NCBI RefSeq assembly: GCF_009905545.1
Contig: NZ_JAAALB010000039.1
Span: 1-58,702, forward strand
Origin: Cellulophaga sp. BC115SP
GTDB taxonomy: Bacteria > Bacteroidota > Bacteroidia > Cytophagales > Spirosomataceae
DNA: 58,702 nucleotides
Direction of reading: 5' to 3'
Under the pieces are notes generated by a model that saw only the letters and a program-made list of their open reading frames with translations, did no database searches and was not told the DNA's origin. Position 1 is the stretch's first letter. Each line of letters starts with the position of its first letter. The translations under genes and the position numbers were made by a program. Shown here piece after piece: positions 53,421-58,702 of this stretch.

Positions 53421-54242
53421 TTATTTTTTCAAAATTTCTTTTAAGTCTTCATAAGGAATCTCCAGCTCCGTGACTCCAAAAGCGTAGGCTTTAATTTCAT
53501 ACACATTATACAAAAATTTGAGCCCTTTGGGAGTTAATGTAAAATTATCATTCAGAATAAACTTTGCATTTTCGAAAAAATACCCATGTAAGTCGTCTAA
53601 TGGCTCATTGGGCTTGAGTTTTTCATTGATTCTAAACTGCTTCTCTGCTATTGCCAGCAATTTTTGGTCAAATCCTTTTTCAAACAAGTCTTCTAGTTTT
53701 ACTCTTTTCAAGGTTTCACGATTATACACAAAATAGTATTCCATACTGATGGGATGTGCACCGCCTTTAAACCAATTGGTATTGGCCTTGAGCATCAGAT
53801 AGGTATCTGTCTGACGTTCGACTTTCAAACTTGCTTCCTCTATCCATGGCATCACAAAAAAGCCTCCAGGGTTTTTCTCATTGGCATCTTCCGCATAATT
53901 CTTGCCTTCTTCAAGCGTTTGTGCGTATTCTTTAATGAAGGGTTCAGCTAGGTCGTCGACTTTCTTAGCAGGTACAACAGTGGAATCAGAACTATCCTGA
54001 AAAATAGCAATCAAATCTGTTTGAATTTGCTGGTCTAATGCTTCATTCTTAAAAAAAGGATACTCAAAACGTACCGTCGCACACAACGAGTCTTCTTTTA
54101 TACAGTTATCGCTTTTCTTTTCAAACTTTTTTAATTCATACGTTAAAGTATCGCTTGTTGCGGTTTCGAATGAATTGCCTGATTTTTTACAGCTTGCCAA
54201 GCCAACAACCAATATTGTAATCCCTAATAAGACTTTTTTCAT
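53421..54242 (-). CDS. DUF4163/DUF3298 lipoprotein
   Basis: 273 residues. Lipoprotein signal with Cys in GLASCKKSG. A DUF4163 domain (about 40-150) is followed by a DUF3298 domain (NWFKGGAHPISMEYYFVYN near 155-175, then FILNDNFTLTPKGLKFLYNVYEIKAYAFG). The pair resembles the extracytoplasmic part of RsiV, which binds lysozyme in Bacillus, but here there is no sigma-binding N-terminus. The function in Bacteroidota is unknown. It is 11 bp downstream of the EamA gene, so cotranscription is likely. Confidence 0.9.
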   Translation of the reverse strand: MKKVLLGITILVVGLASCKKSGNSFETATSDTLTYELKKFEKKSDNCIKEDSLCATVRFEYPFFKNEALDQQIQTDLIAIFQDSSDSTVVPAKKVDDLAEPFIKEYAQTLEEGKNYAEDANEKNPGGFFVMPWIEEASLKVERQTDTYLMLKANTNWFKGGAHPISMEYYFVYNRETLKRVKLEDLFEKGFDQKLLAIAEKQFRINEKLKPNEPLDDLHGYFFENAKFILNDNFTLTPKGLKFLYNVYEIKAYAFGVTELEIPYEDLKEILKK

Positions 54243-54253
54243 GGGTATATTTT

Positions 54254-55138
54254 TTATTTTGAATCCTTTTTGATGGAAATATAAATACCAGAAATAATGA
54301 TACAGACAATGCCTAGAATAGTAATCGTATCGGGTAGTTTGTCACCCAAAATTGTACCAAGAATCATCGCAAAGACTATACTGCTGTAACTTACTACTCC
54401 TACGATTCCAGCTTTTTCGGCTCCTAATGCTAAGGTATTGAAAATTTGTACGCCCATCGCTAAAAGCCCCATGAGCAATACCCAAAACCATTGCATACCT
54501 TGTGGCATCACAAATTTCCCTATCATAAAATCCCAGCGATGATCGGTAATCCACTCGCCCAAAATCATAGACACAATACTTGCCACAACACCTGTAAGCA
54601 TAAAAGACATGACTACCGAACGGGTATCATAATATCGCTTCAGTTCACGGATTGATAAGAAAGATAGTGCTGTAAAAATCGCATAGTTTAATCCTGCCAA
54701 ATGATGTTGCATTGGTATACGAACATCAGGTTTGAAAATCAATAAAATCCCGACAAACCCTAGTCCAACAGCTGCCCATTGTTTTCGATTGAGTTGCTCG
54801 TCTTTGGTTAAGAAATAGGAAAAAATAGCAAGAAATATGGGAAATGCTTGTCCGTAGGTACTCGTTTGAGCTAAACCAATATGCGTAATGCAATAAAATA
54901 AGGTGTACAGAGAAATCGTCCCCATAATACCTCGTAAGGTCAGAAGACCAAACCGCCCTCCTACTTGCTGTAAAGGTCGCTTGACGATGGAGGAAATAAT
55001 AAAAATTAATCCTACAATATTTCGAAAAAACACCAGTTCGACCGAAGGAAATACTTTGCCCAATACCTTTGCTATGGCGCTCATTATGGCAAAACATAAA
55101 GAGGACATTAGCATGTATTGAACACCTTTATTTTTCAT
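54254..55138 (-). CDS. EamA/DMT family transporter
   Basis: 294 residues with ten membrane helices in two EamA repeats. Repeat one has FFRNIVGLIF and GLAQTSTYGQAFPIFLAIFSYF; repeat two ends LGAEKAGIVGVVSYSSIVFAMILGTILGDKLP. Inner-membrane exporter or importer of a metabolite or amino acid; substrate unknown. Its start overlaps the VOC gene by 11 bp, so the two are translationally coupled, and the DUF3298 gene follows in the same direction. Confidence 0.92.
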   Translation of the reverse strand: MKNKGVQYMLMSSLCFAIMSAIAKVLGKVFPSVELVFFRNIVGLIFIISSIVKRPLQQVGGRFGLLTLRGIMGTISLYTLFYCITHIGLAQTSTYGQAFPIFLAIFSYFLTKDEQLNRKQWAAVGLGFVGILLIFKPDVRIPMQHHLAGLNYAIFTALSFLSIRELKRYYDTRSVVMSFMLTGVVASIVSMILGEWITDHRWDFMIGKFVMPQGMQWFWVLLMGLLAMGVQIFNTLALGAEKAGIVGVVSYSSIVFAMILGTILGDKLPDTITILGIVCIIISGIYISIKKDSK

Positions 55139-55517
55139 AAAACTCTATGGGTAATCCATCAGGGTCGGCAAAAAAGAAAAATTCTTTGCCTGTTGTTTCG
55201 TCGATACGAACAGGCTCGCATTCGACACCTTTTTGGGTAATTAATTGATGTACTAGTTTAACATCGTCGGTTTCAAAAGCAATATGACGCAAACCAACTG
55301 CTTCGGGGCGTGACGGACGTGCTGGAGGATTAGGAAAAGAGAACAGTTCTATTTGATATATACCATTTACTTTCAAATCCAGTTTGTACGAATCTCTTTG
55401 TTCACGATAAACCTCTTGTAGAATCTCAAAACCCATGATTTCGGTATAAAACTTTTTCGAAACCTCGTAATTACTACAAATAATGGCGATATGATGAATA
55501 TGATTGATAGGTAACAT
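55128..55517 (-). CDS. VOC family protein, YaeR/SMU1112c-like metalloprotein
   Basis: 129 residues, glyoxalase-I-like fold with two beta-alpha-beta-beta-beta units. Metal ligands fit His at the start (INHIHHIAIICSNYE), Glu (YQIELFSFPNPP), His (GLRHIAFETDDV) and Glu (GLPIEFYE). Matches the YaeR-type group; its substrate is not known. First gene of the overlap pair with the EamA transporter. Confidence 0.9.
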   Translation of the reverse strand: MLPINHIHHIAIICSNYEVSKKFYTEIMGFEILQEVYREQRDSYKLDLKVNGIYQIELFSFPNPPARPSRPEAVGLRHIAFETDDVKLVHQLITQKGVECEPVRIDETTGKEFFFFADPDGLPIEFYEK

Positions 55518-55687
55518 GATGGGGATAGTTTAGATAAATGATAAATGATGTTTGTGCAATACATTAACGATATTGATTACAGAAAGGCATTTAAACATAA
55601 TCGGATATTTCCTTCCTGATAAAGAATCAAACTTTGTATCTTGCAAGCAAAATCATTTTTTCCGTTAACAAACGTATTAAACTATCC

Positions 55688-56059
55688 ATGAGTAAGCAAA
55701 TAATTTTCACAGAAAAAGCGCCAGCGGCAATCGGTCCTTATTCACAAGCGGTTCTTTCAAACGGTACTTTATATGTATCTGGTCAAATCGCCTTGGCGTT
55801 GGTAGAAGCAGGTGCAAGCATCCAAGAAGAAACTAAACAAGTGATGGAAAACTTAAAAGCGATTCTTGAAGCAGCAAATATGACTTTCGAAAACGTGGTA
55901 AAGTGTTCGATTTTTGTAAAAGACATGAACAATTTTGCTTTGATAAACGAAGTGTATGGTAGCTATTTTACGGTTAACCCTCCCGCTCGCGAAACTGTTG
56001 AGGTAGCTCGTTTACCTAAAGACGTGAACGTTGAGATTTCTTGTATTGCAGTAGCCTAA
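55688..56059 (+). CDS. ridA: RidA family reactive-intermediate deaminase
   Basis: 123 residues from the ATG at 55688 (an ATG at 55634 would add 18). YjgF/RidA fold: IFTEKAPAAIGPYSQAVLSNG, LYVSGQIALA, NLKAILEAANMTFENVVKCSIFV, and the C-terminal PARETVEVARLP with catalytic Arg, then VEISCIAVA. It removes 2-aminoacrylate and related enamines, protecting PLP enzymes. One unusual point is that the segment after SGQI (ALALVEAGAS) differs from the common PLDPxTG. Single gene. Confidence 0.93.
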   Translation: MSKQIIFTEKAPAAIGPYSQAVLSNGTLYVSGQIALALVEAGASIQEETKQVMENLKAILEAANMTFENVVKCSIFVKDMNNFALINEVYGSYFTVNPPARETVEVARLPKDVNVEISCIAVA

Positions 56060-56157
56060 TTGGCATTCGGATATCAGCTTTCTGCTTTCATAGCTCGATT
56101 CATCCATGCATAAAGTTGTAATCGAAAATTGTGAAAGCTGCGGATATTGGATATTTC

Positions 56158-56213
56158 ATTTCGGATAGGGGTGTCATTGTTTCTTTTGAGTAATACCCCC
56201 CCCTATCCGAAAT
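56158..56213. repeat. Inverted repeat in the ridA/gltX gap
   Basis: 14-bp perfect arms ATTTCGGATAGGGG (56158-56171) and CCCCTATCCGAAAT (56200-56213), with a run of nine C. Further, weaker inverted words surround it (GGATATCAGCTTTC and GAAAGCTGCGGATAT; CATCCATG and CATGGATG), so the gap may fold as a nested structure or be a REP-type element. Confidence 0.75.
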
Positions 56214-56320
56214 CCCAAATCTCAAATCCGATATAGCCCTGCTCATGGATGGATTTTTCTTGTTTCCTCTCTTTCTCTGCTATTTTTCCTTTTCCGTACA
56301 ATATTCACATAAATCTCAAT

Positions 56321-56328
56321 TATCTTTG
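56321..56328 (+). promoter_or_regulatory. -7 box of the gltX promoter
   Basis: TATCTTTG matches the Bacteroidota -7 consensus TAnnTTTG exactly, 24 bp before the gltX start. A clear TTTG box at -33 is not seen. Confidence 0.6.
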
Positions 56329-56352
56329 CAGTCTGAATAAAACCAAGAGATA

Positions 56353-57849
56353 ATGAGTCAAGAAGTAAGAGTTCGATTTGCTCCAAGTCCTACGGGGCCT
56401 TTGCATATTGGTGGAGTAAGAACAGCACTGTATAATTATTTATTAGCTAAAAAATTAGGGGGCAAAATGTTGCTCCGTATTGAAGATACAGACCAAAACC
56501 GCTTTGTTCCTGGCGCTGAGCAATACATCATTGAGTCGCTTCAATGGTTGGGAATCACTATTGACGAAGGTGTTGGTGTAGGCGGTCCACATGAGCCATA
56601 TCGCCAATCTGAGCGTTCGGCTATTTATCAAGAACATGCTCAAATCTTATTGGACGCTGGTAAAGCTTATTACGCTTTTGATACGTCTGAAGAATTAGAT
56701 GCGATGCGTGCTACTTTCGAAAGCCAAGGTTCGGCATTCCAATACAATGCTGTAACTCGTACTCGCTTGAAAAACTCATTGACTTTAACGGAAGAAGAGG
56801 TAAAAGCAAAAATCGAAGCAGGCGAACCGTACGTAATTCGTTTGAAAGTACCTGCTAAAGAGGAAATCCGTTTCAAAGATTTAATCCGTGATTGGGTACA
56901 CGTTCACTCTTCAACCATCGACGATAAAGTTTTGATGAAGTCTGACGGTTTACCAACTTATCACTTGGCAAACGTTGTTGATGACCATTTGATGAATATC
57001 ACCCACGTAATTCGTGGAGAAGAATGGTTACCTTCGGCGCCATTGCACGTGATGTTGTATCGTGCATTTGGTTGGGAAAACACCATGCCTCAATTTGCTC
57101 ACCTTCCATTATTGCTTAAGCCAGAAGGCAATGGCAAATTATCAAAACGTGATGCAGAAATCGGCGGTTTCCCAGTATTCCCATTAGAATGGACTAACCC
57201 TGAAGGCGTTAAATCAATTGGTTTTAGAGAAGAAGGTTATTTGAAAGAAGCTTTAATCAACTTCTTGGCTTTCTTAGGCTGGAACCCAGGCACCGAACAA
57301 GAAATTTTCAGTTTGGAAGAATTGACACAGGCTTTCTCTTTGGAGCGTATCAATAAATCGGGTGCCAAATTTGACATTAATAAAGCAAAATGGTATAACG
57401 AGCAGTATTTGCGTCAACAAACTGACGAGGCTTTAGCATCTCAATACTTAACAGACTTTGAAAGTGATAAAGCGGTAAAAATCGTTCATCTGTTCAAAGA
57501 GCGTGTAACATTCCCTCAGCAAATTGTTTCAGAAGCTAATGCGCTATTTGTAGCTCCAACAAGTTATGACCAAGCGGTTATTGCTTCAAAATGGAACGAC
57601 GATGCTAAAAAAGCAATCACTACTTTCAAAGAGGCATTGCCAGCTTTAGAAAATTTTGTAGCCGACGAAATCAAACATACCTTATCTGCCGAATTAGAAA
57701 AACTAGGCATTAAAATGGGGAAAGTTATGCAGGCACTTCGTGTGGCTGTTACAGGTGCAGGTGCAGGTCCTGACTTGATGCTTTTGATGGAAATTATCGG
57801 CAAAGATGCCGTTATTCAACGCCTTGATACAGCATTGACTACCTTGTAG
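56353..57849 (+). CDS. gltX: Glutamate--tRNA ligase
   Basis: 498-residue class I synthetase. HIGH-type motif FAPSPTGPLHIGG near the N-terminus, KLSKRD as the KMSKS-type loop near 260, and a C-terminal anticodon-binding helical domain. Full length. It charges tRNA-Glu. A gatC gene follows two genes later, so mischarged Glu-tRNA-Gln corrected by GatCAB is possible if no GlnRS exists. Confidence 0.96.
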   Translation: MSQEVRVRFAPSPTGPLHIGGVRTALYNYLLAKKLGGKMLLRIEDTDQNRFVPGAEQYIIESLQWLGITIDEGVGVGGPHEPYRQSERSAIYQEHAQILLDAGKAYYAFDTSEELDAMRATFESQGSAFQYNAVTRTRLKNSLTLTEEEVKAKIEAGEPYVIRLKVPAKEEIRFKDLIRDWVHVHSSTIDDKVLMKSDGLPTYHLANVVDDHLMNITHVIRGEEWLPSAPLHVMLYRAFGWENTMPQFAHLPLLLKPEGNGKLSKRDAEIGGFPVFPLEWTNPEGVKSIGFREEGYLKEALINFLAFLGWNPGTEQEIFSLEELTQAFSLERINKSGAKFDINKAKWYNEQYLRQQTDEALASQYLTDFESDKAVKIVHLFKERVTFPQQIVSEANALFVAPTSYDQAVIASKWNDDAKKAITTFKEALPALENFVADEIKHTLSAELEKLGIKMGKVMQALRVAVTGAGAGPDLMLLMEIIGKDAVIQRLDTALTTL

Positions 57850-58048
57850 TTTGCTGCTGATGAAAGCTTGTTTAACACGGTGTTTAGGATTTTTGATTTT
57901 GTAGGTAAGTAATAGTTTTTTTACCTTAAATCTTTACTGTTTTATCTCTCAAAGATAAATTAGTAAATAAATGATTAAGTGATTAATTTAGACCTTTGAG
58001 AAGTATTTGAGTAATTATTTTCTCACCTCAAAATTTCTAAACTACGTT

Positions 58049-58237
58049 ATGGCAAAGAAAAAAGATAATGCAAAAAATGAACTCCCGAAGGTTCATGACG
58101 AACTTGCTGGATTCGATATAACAATCAACTCTTTCGGAGAAATCAATCGAACTGTTGACATCAATAAAATCAATGAGTTTTTGAATAAACACATGGATGA
58201 TAAAAAGTTAAGAGGTCGTGATGATTTAGAGAAATGA
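58049..58237 (+). CDS. Small protein between gltX and gatC, unknown function
   Basis: 62 residues from the ATG at 58049. It begins with a Lys-rich stretch (AKKKDNAKNELPKV), then ELAGFDITINSFGEINRT and a short helix (INKINEFLNKHMDDKKL). There is no signal peptide or cysteine. I do not recognise a family. The gene lies 26 bp before gatC in the same direction, so they are likely coupled. Codon use matches neighbours. Confidence 0.72.
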   Translation: MAKKKDNAKNELPKVHDELAGFDITINSFGEINRTVDINKINEFLNKHMDDKKLRGRDDLEK

Positions 58238-58263
58238 GAATCTGTTAACTAAATTATTTTCTG

Positions 58264-58551
58264 ATGAAAATCGACAAAGAAGCTTTACAGAAGATTGCTC
58301 ATTTGGCAAGACTCGAAATGCCCGCATCTGCTGAAGATGAAATGATGGGTTCGCTCAACTCTGTGTTGACATGGATGGAAGAACTCAATGAGGTTGACAC
58401 GGCAGACGTAAAACCTTTAACGCACATGAGCCTTGAGGTAAATGCTTTGCGTGAGGATAAAGTTATACCAAACATCTCTCGTGAACAAGGTTTGAAAAAC
58501 GCACCAAAACAAGATGGTGAGTATTTTAGAGTTCCGAAGGTAATTGAATGA
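58264..58551 (+). CDS. gatC: Asp/Glu-tRNA amidotransferase subunit C
   Basis: 95 residues, normal length. KIDKEALQKIAHLARLEMP at the start and a typical middle and end (VLTWMEELNEVDTADVKPLTHMSLEVNALREDKV, read in pieces; DGEYFRVPKVIE at the C-terminus) are GatC signatures. It stabilises GatA and GatB in the amidotransferase that converts Glu-tRNA-Gln (or Asp-tRNA-Asn) to the amide form. gatA and gatB are not in the window; in Bacteroidota they are often unlinked. Confidence 0.94.
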   Translation: MKIDKEALQKIAHLARLEMPASAEDEMMGSLNSVLTWMEELNEVDTADVKPLTHMSLEVNALREDKVIPNISREQGLKNAPKQDGEYFRVPKVIE

Positions 58552-58680
58552 TTTAGCGAATGAGTGATTGTTTTTATCTACAAACAGTTGGTAGAAATAC
58601 AATACCTTTTGTCTAAAAATTATAATGAAGCTGTTTAAACTTTTCAAAAAACATATTTTATTGATTAATTCTTAGTCTTA

Positions 58681-58702
58681 CTTTTTGTCTTAATACAAAA
58701 AG
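58681..58702. terminator. Hairpin at the window edge
   Basis: CTTTTTGT (58681-58688) pairs with ACAAAAAG (58695-58702) around a 6-base loop at the last bases of the window. It is 130 bp after gatC and may be its terminator, but it could extend past the window. Confidence 0.5.

Overview
The window looks like a chromosomal segment of a low-GC Bacteroidota, most likely order Cytophagales. Support: a SusC/SusD pair, a second TonB-dependent receptor, FG-GAP/CRTAC1 proteins, families largely confined to Bacteroidota (DUF4494, HYC_CC_PP), AT-rich gaps, weak or absent Shine-Dalgarno sequences and promoter boxes of the TAnnTTTG type. I name no genus. No rRNA, tRNA, CRISPR array, transposase or prophage gene was seen.

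Layout. 1-4500: an 11-copy 7-bp tandem repeat, the GTPase meaB, an MFS exporter, a small protein, an overlapping gene pair whose second member looks like a PD-(D/E)XK nuclease, and a DUF4332 protein. 4791-9183: a GapN-like dehydrogenase facing a minus-strand operon of a radical SAM/SPASM protein, an M23 peptidase and the c-di-AMP synthase CdaA. 10164-15095: a PaaG-like isomerase, a PAP2-like membrane protein and rpoN on the minus strand, divergent from asnS. 15361-18512: a secreted NTF2-like protein, a tight ATPase/HNH-like pair resembling the Septu (PtuA/PtuB) defence arrangement, and a diacylglycerol/undecaprenol kinase.

18729-31681 is an accessory locus: a giant FG-GAP/ASPIC lipoprotein, SusC, SusD, a vanadium-haloperoxidase-like protein and a second CRTAC1 protein with a C-terminal membrane anchor. 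All are predicted to be exported, which suggests uptake coupled to oxidative or phosphatase chemistry at the cell surface on an unknown substrate. 32030-42210 is mostly single genes: DUF2167, a circularly permuted ATP-grasp enzyme, a serine hydrolase, DUF4494, a PolX homologue that appears to have lost its polymerase catalytic residues, a GT-C-like membrane protein, rbfA and a LolE-type permease. 42428-48736: a 1366-residue SNF2 helicase, a dicarboxylate/glutamate symporter and an SRPBCC protein.

48838-52649 is a minus-strand metal (probably copper) locus: a small exported protein, an HYC_CC_PP protein, a TonB receptor, a metal-binding lipoprotein and an HMA protein. The end holds CsaA, a DUF3298 lipoprotein, an EamA transporter overlapping a VOC enzyme, RidA, gltX, a small protein and gatC.

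A dispersed repeat, bounded by ATGAGTCAT-type inverted termini and carrying a strong central hairpin plus a second small palindrome, occurs at least four times (18517, 31844, 38786, 42235) and as an inverted partial copy at 31728. It always lies just after genes, and its hairpin probably serves as a terminator. The most interesting leads are the Septu-like pair, the haloperoxidase/CRTAC1/SusCD locus, this repeat family, and two enzymes with missing catalytic residues (PolX-like and GapN-like).
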